Both the position numbers and the translations under genes were made by a program. From Piromyces finnis (taxonomy: Eukaryota; Neocallimastigomycota; Neocallimastigomycetes; Neocallimastigales; Neocallimastigaceae): a stretch of DNA of 64,000 bases. The stretch is taken from NCBI GenBank assembly GCA_002104945.1, contig MCFH01000013.1:620001-684000 (forward strand), given 5' to 3'. Under the pieces are notes generated by a model. The model searched no databases, was not told the DNA's origin, and saw only the letters and a program-made list of their open reading frames with translations. Of the stretch, positions 14,801 to 25,210 are shown piece after piece (the stretch's first letter is position 1; each line of letters starts with the position of its first letter).

Positions 14801-15039
14801 CAATTAACATTATTTATATTTTCTTTTTCATCATTCTCTACAATATTTTTTTCTTTTGATTTATTTTTAAGAAATAGATTTCTTGAAAAACTATTTATTA
14901 AGTTCCAAAGAGCCGAACTTGATTCATTTTTAATATCTTTATTGGAACTATTTTCCGATATTAATTTGGAATCCTTGTATTGGTTTAAATCATTACCAAT
15001 CTTGTCGTTTGAATCAATAAAGTTACTTGTTGTATTCAT
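11812..15039 (-). CDS. Large Ser/Asn-rich disordered protein of unknown function
   Basis: A single open frame of 1075 residues, far longer than chance in this composition and with codon use like its neighbours. I recognise no domain. It is rich in Ser, Asn, Asp and Thr, has many Ser-Pro pairs, and has no obvious signal peptide or membrane helix. Around residues 470-500 a motif occurs twice in tandem: CSKCKNDIRCLSP, then CSCRNDIRTISP after a short linker, giving several clustered Cys that could bind a metal. Around 545-570 another short motif, KNTNV(Y/F)NA, is also repeated. A run of Asn is encoded by a GTT-type repeat at 12877-12903 on the plus strand. An Arg/Ser stretch (RSRARSRAQS) lies near the C-terminus. 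It could be a phosphorylated scaffold or regulator, but that is a guess. Boundaries are the longest ATG-to-stop frame; extra 5' exons are possible. Confidence 0.75.
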   Translation of the reverse strand: MNTTSNFIDSNDKIGNDLNQYKDSKLISENSSNKDIKNESSSALWNLINSFSRNLFLKNKSKEKNIVENDEKENINNVNCDENIKFIDSPFPEELKKEEIDLYNKFMTRNNNSNLNPNIYKLPLHSSKRHNKILRSSSDSMNSYDSDSSEDSISDMNQPFYMPFYSRDSLNNTLTNEKSMNNLAPTQLKNHKPTSIPIYTNEFEHHHKQMAETSYILSSSVLAMQFDHTLTFSPSSENLYDHRHGLNTTPIKENESMSFEDFNDLKEKPSDGLLGSLRESKNLHFSGDFDETNHLNISDFEESNRINNYLNISVDYCDKYINNSKANKTNSGISEKKLVHGDLIDPQNNIEIITNGIPIATLHASVADRKVIENELIKEVIDGNLSEDLNNKKLSTSPFSVHSVHSIQSNRLSSSPEGSSSLSSKRSNNSISSIKKKDHQSHDNYTIDEVVHHYEKRHNSEGSADKRNNKFCSKCKNDIRCLSPSGAMPCCSCRNDIRTISPKLASSSPKSFTSTHPNHKKSLSSDIAVHSISKESTENHALFNKNTNVYNAMNQTSLDDIKFSKNTNVFNAIASPITTLPLEKVREMKEVISKKVPVEIKDDNRVIAHQIANPSAPIKTIKVMSKNQTVLKDMEHLEDESFNINGNSSSAAPVTNKLDKNTGNLDLTNVNTSSLIHAIQNDSILVNKTTCNANPSPNVNSTNAINPISEETNNNNNNNNNNNSKDNKYTQNEVSTFSHLSNTVVIERPSDHDQLVKPAIDTNFLMASKYDSTIMDEKLSVPEEDAILTNPINLLLNESSVTSPKESAVQASSSFETPSTSNSKKTSTVESPINISTTKDNKISSHYLNQNEKFIDTFNYIEIPPSTKHKKRVSVSIDQESTEKVLSNTFSGLDDEKEKEKQEAKKEVVKSLSSEEISREIDKEYRKIQAQIKNDIENNSTHDDLESEISILSPYSPNNINILEQEVSLESAIPIRSAVVTECSQSPFSMTEGKHKGTRSRARSRAQSLNHLRNRSFSGKLGLGSFGLGLANLTNLTENGELAITEDNIYLYNLENDASLDGLSTVSSNLSINLK

Positions 15040-17234
15040 ATTGATATCTAAATAATTTATAAATTATAAATATTTTTTAAAAATATTAGTTTCTTTTTTT
15101 TTACATAATTAAAAAAAAACATTTTTCAAAATACTTGTTTTAATATTAAAAAAAATTATTTAATATAATATTTGAAATAATATTTATATTATTTTTTAAA
15201 TAAATTTGAATATATTAAAAAAGGAAATATTCTATTATTTTAAAATACTGCTGAATACTTTTTTTGTTTTATTTAAAAAATATTTATACTGGTATCGTAA
15301 TTCTGCGAATTTTCTTTGACATTTTATCGTTTTATCCCCATGATTAACCAACTTTAAAAATGGTAATACACTTGATAATACACTTTTTTTTCATATTTTT
15401 TAAACCATCTTTAAATTTTATAATATTTCCGAAAGCATTTCTTTCTATCAAAACTATAAAAAATTTTATGACTTTTTATATCTTTATATTTTCAAAGTTA
15501 TTTTGATAATGATTTTTTATTTCCAAATATTATATACTTTAATGATTTTATTGAAACGCTTTTATCAATAATTAATTTATTTTATCTTTTTATTTTGTAT
15601 TGTTAATTGCTTTTTTTTTTACATATTCTATTAATTTATATTTTTGCTGTATGAATTTATTTGTGTTCTAATGACTTTTCTTTATTTTTTTAATTTAACA
15701 ATTTATACGTAAAGAGAGTTTTATATTATCGATAGAATGAAATACTTTTATAAAATTTTCATATTTTCACTATTTTCTTTTTTTTTTTTTTTTTTTAACA
15801 TATATATTAAATATAAATACTATTTTTTATTTAAAAAGTGTTTTTTAAATTTCAACATCATTTAGAGTTCAAATGATATAGTTATATATATTTGATATAA
15901 TTAAAAAAAAATAAATAATTCTTCGATTGTAATATCAATTCAATGTGCAACATTTGACTATTTAATGTAAATTAAAATAAATACCTTTTTTTTTTTAATA
16001 ATCAATTATATATCAAAAGTTGTTGTTGTTACTTTTTAATTATATATAAATTCTTCATAAATTGGTTATATATTTTTTAAATTGAGATTGTTCTTCTTTC
16101 CCTTTTTTAGTTTTTTGGAAAGTTGCATATTACTTTAGTATAAAAATGGGTCTTTAATAAATCCATATAATTAATTATTTCTTAAGTTTAATAATAAAAA
16201 AAAAAAAGCTTTTTTTTAATTTATATATAATTTTTTTTTTCTTTTTTTTTTGTGGTGTGTTGTTTCTTTTTTCAACAAATTTTAATATAAACTGTAATAT
16301 ATTATAATACAGTGTAATATATATAGCGATTATTTATTATTTATATTTAATGTAAAATTAAAAAAATTTTCTACACAAAAGTTCAATAAATATTTAAAAT
16401 GGAAAAAATAAAAATAAATAAAGCCAGTTTATTACAAATATATTATACAATATATAAAAATATGTTGTATCATTTATTAATAATATAATGGTTAATAAAT
16501 AAAATAAGAATTTTTAAAAAAATTAAAAATTGGCCACATTTTCATCATGCTAATTGTACTACCAACTAATTAACCACCTAAATAACAAATAAACCAACCA
16601 AATCTGGTTAAACTTACTAAATGATTAAAATAAAATAGTTTATTTTTATTTATTTAATAAAAATAAAGGAATTCTCTTTTTTATTTTGTTTAAAATACTA
16701 TTTAAAAAGGTAAAAGTAGTTTATTCGTTTTTTTAGAAAAAAACTAGAAAAAACTAGGAAAAAAACTTTTGATTTACAAAGTTTTCATGGCATGATTTAT
16801 CTACATTAATAATGTACAAACGTAAATAAATAATGTATTAAAAAAAAAAGAATTTTATATAATAGAATAGAATATATTCATATTTATATTTTATTATATA
16901 TTTATAATAAATCTATAATAAAAATTTATATATTTAGTCAATTATTTTAAATATATTAAAAATATATTTATAATAGAAATAAAATAAATAATATTATTTG
17001 AAAGTATAAATAATATATTAATATTCAATAAAATTTCTTATAAATAGAATATATTAAATATATTATATTTATATTATAAATATAATATTATTATATTGTA
17101 ATATTAAAATTAAAAATGATGAATTTTTAAAAAAAAATTTATATACTAATATATTATTATGATAAATTAATATATTATAATTAATTATGTAAATATATTA
17201 TAAATATTTATATTTTTATATATTAAAAAAAAAA

Positions 17235-17430
17235 AGAACATGAGATTTTTCAGTAAGTCTTGACAATAATGCTTTCAAATAAAAAGTCTGCTTAGGATTT
17301 GTGGTTATAAATTGTTAATTTGAGCCTAAACAAATAGGCAAATGTGTGATTTTTAAAAGAAACTATTTATTGACTAAGGTGAAGCACTCTTCTACTCCCT
17401 TGTGAACCTGTGAAACTAATTAATTTTAAA
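17235..17430. other. Higher-complexity patch with a hairpin, unknown
   Basis: About 200 bases here use all four bases more evenly than the surrounding DNA and lack homopolymers. It contains an exact 5-bp hairpin, GCCTA at 17324-17328 and TAGGC at 17335-17339 with a 6-base loop. I see no reading frame and no match to U1-U6, SRP, RNase P or tRNA consensus that I can recall. It may be a non-coding RNA gene, a decayed element or chance. Confidence 0.3.
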
Positions 17431-17607
17431 AAAAATGATACAATCTAGCAATAATTTGAAATTAAACTTTTTTTATTAGAAATTACCAATTTTTTAAATT
17501 ATTTTTTTAATATAATTGTACATCAAATAAATTAAAATGTAAAATAATGTACATTATTGAATACCCAAAAAAAATAAAAAAAATTGGCAAAAAAACCCAA
17601 AAAAAAA

Positions 17608-17638
17608 ATTCATTCATTCATTAAATGAATGAATGAAT
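17608..17638. repeat. Perfect palindrome of ATTC/GAAT units
   Basis: Fifteen bases of ATTC-type repeat are followed, after a single A, by their exact reverse complement. It likely arose where an ATTC repeat met a GAAT repeat, since AATG-type repeats are frequent over the next kilobase. Confidence 0.85.
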
Positions 17639-20013
17639 AATTAGTTAGTTAAATAAATTTATATTAATTAAATTTGATAGAATATTCATTCACAAATAAT
17701 AACATTTTAACTTTAAGGAAAAATAAATATTAAATAATTAAATAAATATAATAATATGATTTAAATAAAATATTTAATAAATAATTAAATAAATGAAAGT
17801 AGTAATAATTAAATAAATCATAAATTAAAAAAAGATTAACTCCTCAAAGGCAAAAGGAGGGAGTAAAGAAATAAATGTAGGAATGAATGAGAACGGTAAT
17901 ATAAAAACATCCTTTCTATTATAAAAATTAAATGATTGTAAGAATGAGTGAATGAATGATTATATTTTTTTTAAAAAAAAAAAAAAAGACTTTAATTTTT
18001 TAAACTTTCATGCATTGAATAAATTAAAAAAATAAAGTCAATGAATGCAATGAGAGTATATTGAAGGCATAATCTATTTATTAATAAACCAACAAATATT
18101 TTATAATTAAATAGAAAAATACGTTTTTTTAAGGAAATCTTTCATTTTCATATAAAATAATATAAAAAGAGAAAAAACAAATATCAATAAATGTTAAAAC
18201 TTTTTTTTTTTTTGTCATGATTTAAACCCAACTTTGAATTCCTATTGCTACTATTTTGCCTAAGAGAAAGAACTTTTTTTTTAAAGGGTTAAGATTAACA
18301 CAATATAAGAGTAACAGATAATATGTAATTTTTAAAAAAAGAAATTATCAAAATCAATTCAATATTTTAGATGTATTTTATGAATATAAAACTAATTGTA
18401 ATAAATAGACTAAAATCATTTTTAGCACATACCATTATATTACTATTACCTTTTTATATATAGGTTATTACTTTTTCTAATGATTTTGAATGGGCCTTTT
18501 TTTTTAAAATTTTTATTTTCTTTTCTATCCCTTAACCCTTTATCATTTTTTAAAAATGATATCACATGATATGACAGCATTTATAATATAATATAATATA
18601 TAATGTAATATACAATTAATATAATTATAAATATATTATAATATATACAAGAAATACTTTAACCATTAAAAAATTCAAACTTTAAATGCAAAACAAACAC
18701 AAACACAAAACAATAATTCATTGGTAAACTTTAAAGAAGTACAAGAACCAAAATAAATAAATAAAAATGAATGAATAATTAAATAAATTATTATATAAAT
18801 AAATGAATAAAAAGATATAAACTAAATAAACACCAATGAATGGAATGATGCTTTATATAAAATTTAATTAAATAAATGTAAATGAATAAATAATTAGTTG
18901 GATAAATAATTATATAAATAATTAAATAAATAAATAGCTATAAATATAAATAAATTAATAAAATTAATAATTAAATAATTTTTAATTGATCTTTAGGTTT
19001 TTTTTTCTTTCTTTCTTTGCTTTATATGCTTGGTATAAAACTAGTAATATATTTATTAGTGTATTTTTTTTTTTAAAAAAAAGAACAATAGTAGTAACAA
19101 TCATAAAAAAAAAAGGAATGAACATTCTATTCTATTTATTTAATTCATATGAATTCATCGTTTATAATTTTAATTTAGGTTAATAATTAATGTTATTTAG
19201 AATTTCTTAAAAGTCAAAAAAAAAAAAAACAATAATTATTTTAATTCTTAACCATAATTTTTTTTTTTTTTAAAAAAAAAGAATGACTTTATGGTTCATT
19301 AAAAAAAAAGAGTATAAAATGTATATCAGAAATGAATAATGAAATGTTAATAACCAACAATAATAACATGACTTTTTATAAATTAAAAAATATACTTTTT
19401 TATATTATTTTTTTTATTAATAATAAAGTTGTTCATACGTGACATCTTTAATAATTATAATTTTATTTTAAAAGATAGATTTTTTTAAATAAATAATGAG
19501 AAAAAAAAAGAATATTACTAATTTATTTATTAATAATACTACCTAAATGGATATAATAAATAACATGATAATGGATAATAATCTTTTTTTTTTTTTGAAG
19601 ATTGAGTAGAATATATATGTAACTATTGTTATGTTGAAAGAATAATGTGAAAGTGATAATTAAAAATGTTTAATATGGTGTACATTTTAGTTTACTAAAT
19701 TTTATAATCCTTTATCTCTTAATATAAGCTAATTTGGTTAAAATATAGAAAATAGGTTAAATAATTATATATTTAAAAAACAATTATTTATAGTTTATTT
19801 TGATTTTATTTTTTTTTAAGTAGATTCAATTTATTCATAGAGATAGCTATATTTTATATATTACATAGATATAATTTTTCTTTTCAAAGGTTAAACCTTT
19901 TTTTTTAATAGAATCTAAATAGTGATATGAATGAATTATAGTATCTAAAAAAAAATTATTAAAAAGGAAACATTGAAATAAACAAAGATTAAATTATACA
20001 ATTATTTAAAGAT

Positions 20014-20130
20014 ATACTTTTAAATACTAATTAGATAATTAATTATCGTTTTATTTTTTTTTAAAGTTTTTCAAATACTTTTAAATACTAATTAGATAAT
20101 TAATTATCGTTTTTTTTAAAGTTTTTCAAA
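20014..20130. repeat. Two-copy direct tandem duplication (about 60 bp)
   Basis: A segment starting ATACTTTTAAATACTAATTA at 20014 recurs at 20075. Both copies end in a T-run and AAAGTTTTTCAAA; they differ mainly in the length of an internal T-run. A recent tandem duplication. Confidence 0.85.
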
Positions 20131-20715
20131 GCTATAATTTATAAAATTTGATTCTTGAAAGATTACTACATCCATTTTATCATTTTGAAATATTATATAT
20201 ATATATTATATAAATATCAAATATACTATTAAATATCGGTACTTCCAATGTTAAATATTATAAATAAAAAAAAAAAAAAAATTAACTACTAATATCTATG
20301 AAGGAATAAAAAAAAAAAAAGTTGCTTTGTTTATTATTTTTTATAGTGAGAAAATCCATTGATTCTGATTTATATTATAGTTTCAAAAGAAAAAAAAAAA
20401 AAGATAATCCTAATCGTTACTTTGATAAGTGGTACATTTTAAAAATATTAAATTATATAGTTAAGATGGAAAAAAGTTTTAATTTAGCAATTAAAAACTG
20501 TATATAAAATTAAATTTTATTATTTTAAATAAAAGTTAAAAACTAAAAAAAGTATATCATACAAAGTTAAAGTTTTTTTACAATTCCATTTTTTTTTAGT
20601 AATAAATTAAAAAAATACATAAATTATAATGATTTAAAGTATTAATTAATTTTTCTTTTAGTTATATTAACATTTAATATAGTTTTTTTTTTTTTTTTTT
20701 TTGAATAAATTATAT

Positions 20716-20859
20716 TAATGGGAATAATATATATATATTTCATTATTATTTAATAATTATTCTTAATGGGAATAATATATATATATTTCATTATTATTTA
20801 ATAATTATTCTTAATGGGAATAATATATATATATTTCATTATTATTTAATAATTATTCC
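20716..20859. repeat. Three tandem copies of a 48-bp unit
   Basis: Units start at 20716, 20764 and 20812 and are essentially identical, the last differing at its final base. Each unit is nearly flanked by complementary ends (GGAATAAT and ATTATTCC in the last copy), so each could fold as a long AT hairpin. Confidence 0.92.
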
Positions 20860-21180
20860 ATTTCCTATTTTATATAAAGATACTAATAAAAGTAATAATC
20901 CAATTAAATATATTTAGAAATGCTTTAGCTAAATAGATAATTTTTATTATAACTTTTAGAATGAAAATTAGAAAAAACAAACTATTATTGTTATAATTAA
21001 ATATTGGTGATTGAAAACTACATATAGAATTTATTGATGAGAAGTAATAGTAAAACTAAAAAGTGTTTTTATTTATATATATTTGATGCTTGTTTTCATT
21101 TTAGAATAATTTTAATGATAATATCTTTTTTTTTTCTTCTTTTTATAAAAAAAAGAAATAATTATATAAACATCTATAGA

Positions 21181-21182
21181 AA

Positions 21183-21269
<87 letters not shown>
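21181..21269. repeat. AAAT tetranucleotide microsatellite
   Basis: About 22 perfect copies of AAAT, followed by a few AAAAT units. Confidence 0.95.
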
Positions 21270-22120
21270 AATAAAATAAAATATTAGAATAAAAGATAAA
21301 TTATTAAATAATAAAAGAGGTTAATCTTTATCTTTAATTTTTTACAATAGTAATATTTTATAAAAATATATATGTGCCTTATTAAAAATTTACAAAAATA
21401 TAAATTATGAATATATTTTTTGAGTAAATGTATATAGGTAACTCAAACCATACCAAATGGGTTACACAAGTGCAAAAAATCAAAAGTTCACATACACTTT
21501 TTTTTTTTTTGATATTGGTTTTCAAAATAATTTATTTATTTATTTATTTTTTTTTTATTAGTTATCCTATTTCTTTTCCTAAATTACTTTTTATTAATAT
21601 TCCAAAATATATACATATATATTTGGATTAATAATAAAATATTAAAAGAAATGTTTTTTTTTTTTTTTTTTAAATTCATTTCGAGTGTTAACATTATATA
21701 TTTACTAAAAATTAATAATAAAATTAACAAATTATATATTATCTTTTTAATGAGATTAATAATATAATTAATAAATCATATTATTAAAATATATATTTAT
21801 TGTAGGTAAAATGTTTTTTTTTTTTTTTTTATCTCTTTAAAGAAATATTATTTTAATCCAAGTAGCTTTAAGTTTAAAATATGCTATGAAAAATTCATTT
21901 TTTTTTTTATCTTATTATTTACTATTGATAAATAGTATTATTATTATTATTATTATTATTTTCTTTTTTTATATTTATAAATATTATATTTTATATATAT
22001 TTAATTATTTTTTAATATTTTTCTTTTCTTTTTTCTTTTTTTTTTTTCTATAATTCTATTATATTTTATTATATGGATGGATAATTTTTTTTTATAAAAA
22101 ATTCTTTTATGCTATTTTCT

Positions 22121-22152
<32 letters not shown>

Positions 22153-22155
22153 TTT

Positions 22156-22542
22156 TTAGTTTGGATTTGGGTAAGGATTTGGGTAGATATCAACATCTAA
22201 TTGTTTAAAACTAGCCATGGCATCAAGATAACGACAACAATAGTTGTAACTATAATGTGGATGATCCTTCATACAACTAGGAATGGAAGTAGCACCAGGA
22301 GTAACACAATATAATTTTCCTTCATCTTGATCTTCATGATGATGATCTGGTCTAATTCTAACACAATGTTCGTTTTCAGGATTTTTAAATTTTTCAATAG
22401 GTAAAAGACAAGTATAAATAGTTTTATCTTCATCCCAAGTTAAGAAAAGAGCATCATTTTTAGCACATTCATTAATTGGAAGAGTCTTGACCATTCCAGC
22501 TAAAACTAAAGTAGAAATAGAAAAAATAGTTTTGAAATTCAT
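22156..22542 (-). CDS. Small secreted Cys-rich protein, copy 1
   Basis: Encodes 128 residues from a single exon. The N-terminus (MNFKTIFSISTLVLAGMV) is a hydrophobic signal peptide, so the product is probably secreted. The mature part has seven Cys, including a CC pair, a His/Asp/Glu-rich loop (DHHHEDQDEG) and a Tyr-Pro-Asn-Pro repeated C-terminus. I do not recognise the family: it is not a dockerin or a carbohydrate-binding module that I can identify. The coding sequence is identical, as far as I can read, to the copy at 24504-24890 on the other strand. The genes are divergent, about 2 kb apart. Being a conserved duplicate with a signal peptide and own TATA-like box argues that it is real despite its size. 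Confidence 0.8.
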   Translation of the reverse strand: MNFKTIFSISTLVLAGMVKTLPINECAKNDALFLTWDEDKTIYTCLLPIEKFKNPENEHCVRIRPDHHHEDQDEGKLYCVTPGATSIPSCMKDHPHYSYNYCCRYLDAMASFKQLDVDIYPNPYPNPN

Positions 22543-22671
22543 TTTTTTTTTTTTAAAGAAAATAATTTAAGTAGTTATTATTATTATTATTATTATTTAA
22601 ATTATAATATATATATATATATTTTTATTTTGTATTGCAAAGAATAAAAAAATTGTAGAGGATTTTACTTT

Positions 22672-22679
22672 TATTTATA
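22672..22679 (-). promoter_or_regulatory. TATA-like box of secreted-protein copy 1
   Basis: TATAAATA on the minus strand, about 130 bases before the ATG, at the position matching the box of copy 2. In such AT-rich DNA the motif alone means little; its conservation between the two diverged promoters is the support. Confidence 0.4.
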
Positions 22680-23871
22680 CTTTTTTTTTTAAATATATTA
22701 TGTAATTTCATATATGAAATAACAATTATGTATATTTAAATATTTACATTAATAACTAATGAAAATTAAACATTTTAACAGAAAAAAATAAAAAAAAAAC
22801 TACCTATTATTATTATTATTTTCATTGTAGAACATTACATTTGAATGATTCATTTCTGTAAATTTATTTTGTTCAAGAATTTACAAAAAAAAAAAAAAAA
22901 TTTAATATTAAATAAATTAAAAAAAAATAAATTAAATTTTTTAATAAAAAAGAAAAGTTGAACAAAAAGAAAAAAAATATAAAAGTTTGATACTATTAAT
23001 TTAAATAATATAAAAAAAAAAAAAGTAAAAAAAATATATATATATATTTATTGTTTTAAAGATTGAAATGAATAATACAGAAAATAAAAGAAAGAAAAAG
23101 AAAAAAATAATAATATAATTTTCTTTTAGTTGAAGCTTAATGAATGTAATGAACTATTTGAAAATGTTTAAAAAAAATTTTTGTATAAAAAATTAAAATT
23201 TTAAAGGTGGGAGATAATAATAATAATAAAAAAAAGTAAATGTATTTTTTTTTTTTTTTTAAACTAATGAATAATAATAAACTATAAAATAATTATATAT
23301 TTAATATTATTATATTATTATTAATCTATAATGTATTTAATCATATTATATATATAAACAATTTAAATATTTTATAATGAACATATAATTGTTATTTTAA
23401 AAGTAAAATGTTTAATCTTTTTTTTTTTTTTTATAAAAGTTTGAAAAAAAACCTTTAGATTTTTTTTTTAATTATTGAGTATTATTAACGTATATATTGT
23501 TATATGTAGTTTAATAAAGCTCAAAAACTACTTTTGTATTTATTTATTATAATTTTTATTATTATTTAAAGATTATTATACATATAATTTTTATTGAATA
23601 TTAAAAAAGTACATTTCTATTTCAATATTATTACTAATAATAATTGCCAAAATTATTATTCTTTTTTTTTTTTTTATTAAATTTCTACTAGCAATAAAAT
23701 AAAAAAAGTAAATTAATAAAAGAATAAAACATTTATTCATTAATCTATTATCATCAATTAATAATAAAAAGAAAAAAAATATTTGGAGTTTAATTATACA
23801 AAAAAAAAAAAAACTTTTTATTATAATACTATTTATGTATAAAATACTACTTTCTACTTTTATTTTCATAT

Positions 23872-23925
23872 TAATTCAATTCAATTCAATTCAATTCAAT
23901 TCAATTCAATTCAATTCAATTCAAT
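23872..23925. repeat. AATTC pentanucleotide microsatellite
   Basis: About ten perfect copies of a five-base AATTC unit, in the spacer between the two secreted-protein genes. Confidence 0.95.
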
Positions 23926-24338
23926 TTTTTTTTTTCCTTTTATTAATCTTTATATTTAAAAAAAAAAAAAAAGTTCTTTTAGCCCAGATTTTTTATACAA
24001 ATGAACTTTTTTTTTTTAAAAAAAAATTTGTATCCATTTTTTTAAAATACAGAAAAATTTAATTAGAATTTAATATTCTATAATGAATTTTTAATTCATT
24101 TAAATTTTTCAATTTTTACCTACAACAACAACAAAAAAATAAATGGTAGATGTTTAACCAAGAAAATTTTAATTATTATCGATGGTCATTATTATTACTT
24201 TTTATTCTATTATAACCCAATAAAAATAATCGAATAAAAATATTTTTTATTATATATAGATTATATAGAGATATGTATAGATTAATATTTAAAATATATA
24301 TGTATTTTTTTTTTTTTATATCTATTATTAAAAAAGAG

Positions 24339-24346
24339 TATAAATA
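24339..24346 (+). promoter_or_regulatory. TATA-like box of secreted-protein copy 2
   Basis: TATAAATA about 158 bases before the ATG, in a block alignable with the inverted copy-1 promoter. Support is conservation between the two copies. Confidence 0.4.
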
Positions 24347-24415
24347 ATAGTTAAAATTTCCTATATTTTTATTCTTTGCACAAAAACAAACAATCAAAAA
24401 ATAAATAAATACAAC

Positions 24416-24446
<31 letters not shown>

Positions 24447-24503
24447 TTATAATTTAAATAATAATAATAACTACTTAAATTATTTAAAAACAAAAAAAAA
24501 AAA

Positions 24504-24890
24504 ATGAATTTCAAAACTATTTTTTCTATTTCTACTTTAGTTTTAGCTGGAATGGTCAAGACTCTTCCAATTAATGAATGTGCTAAAAATGATGCTCTTT
24601 TCTTAACTTGGGATGAAGATAAAACTATTTATACTTGTCTTTTACCTATTGAAAAATTTAAAAATCCTGAAAACGAACATTGTGTTAGAATTAGACCAGA
24701 TCATCATCATGAAGATCAAGATGAAGGAAAATTATATTGTGTTACTCCTGGTGCTACTTCCATTCCTAGTTGTATGAAGGATCATCCACATTATAGTTAC
24801 AACTATTGTTGTCGTTATCTTGATGCCATGGCTAGTTTTAAACAATTAGATGTTGATATCTACCCAAATCCTTACCCAAATCCAAACTAA
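24504..24890 (+). CDS. Small secreted Cys-rich protein, copy 2
   Basis: The same 128-residue protein as the copy at 22156-22542: signal peptide, seven Cys, His/acidic loop and Asn/Pro/Tyr tail. Reading the two genes side by side I find no nucleotide difference over the 387-base coding sequence, including synonymous sites. The flanks differ: just after the stop codon about three substitutions fall within 20 alignable bases, and the upstream blocks differ in substitutions and AAT repeat number. This pattern suggests gene conversion limited to the coding part, or a very recent event with fast flank change. The function is unknown; a role outside the cell is inferred from the signal peptide only. 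Confidence 0.8.
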   Translation: MNFKTIFSISTLVLAGMVKTLPINECAKNDALFLTWDEDKTIYTCLLPIEKFKNPENEHCVRIRPDHHHEDQDEGKLYCVTPGATSIPSCMKDHPHYSYNYCCRYLDAMASFKQLDVDIYPNPYPNPN

Positions 24891-25143
24891 AAAAATAAAA
24901 AAAGAAAAAGAAAATAGTATGAAAGAATCTTTATATATATAAACAGCAACAATAATAAGCAGTCTATTCAAATCAATTAAATCAATTAGAAATAAAAAAT
25001 AAAAATTAAAAAAAAAAAAAAAAAGAATATAAAAATTTATATAAATATAAAATACATGACATAAAATAAAACAAACAAACTAATCAGTTAGATAAATTAA
25101 TACAATGAAAATTAAAAAAAAAAAATAAGAAAAAATAAAAATA

Positions 25144-25210
<67 letters not shown>

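Larger units (their letters stand above)
15040..22155. other. 7-kb gene-free AT-rich region
   Basis: No credible coding gene: the open frames here are short, Lys/Phe/Ile/Tyr-rich and resemble chance frames in A/T DNA. It holds recurring AATGAATG and AAATAAAT stretches (17.6-19.0 kb), a perfect palindrome (17608-17638), a more complex patch (17235-17430), a duplicated segment (20014-20130), three 48-bp tandem units (20716-20859) and an AAAT microsatellite (21181-21269). No tRNA or rRNA gene was recognised. Confidence 0.55.
22543..24503. other. Spacer between divergent secreted-protein genes
   Basis: About 2 kb of A/T-rich DNA that must carry both promoters. The first 150-180 bases upstream of each ATG are recognisably related in inverted orientation (a shared ACTACTTAAATTATTT block near the ATG, then ATTCTTTGCA and TATAAATA farther out), but carry substitutions and different repeat lengths. 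The central part shows no relationship and no gene. Confidence 0.6.

Noticed and set aside
12575-15055. Plus-strand frames within 11.8-15 kb
   Set aside because: They are shadows of the 1075-residue minus-strand frame and have shifting, low-complexity composition.
18986-20507. Short open frames of 60-65 codons in the 15-22 kb desert
   Set aside because: Composition is that of translated A/T repeats, with no signal peptide plus Cys pattern, no family resemblance and no supporting splice context.
24176-24559. Open frame of 127 codons on the minus strand overlapping secreted-protein copy 2
   Set aside because: It is mostly Phe/Tyr/Ile/Lys strings from A/T-rich promoter DNA and overlaps a conserved gene on the other strand; the equivalent frame is not kept at copy 1.
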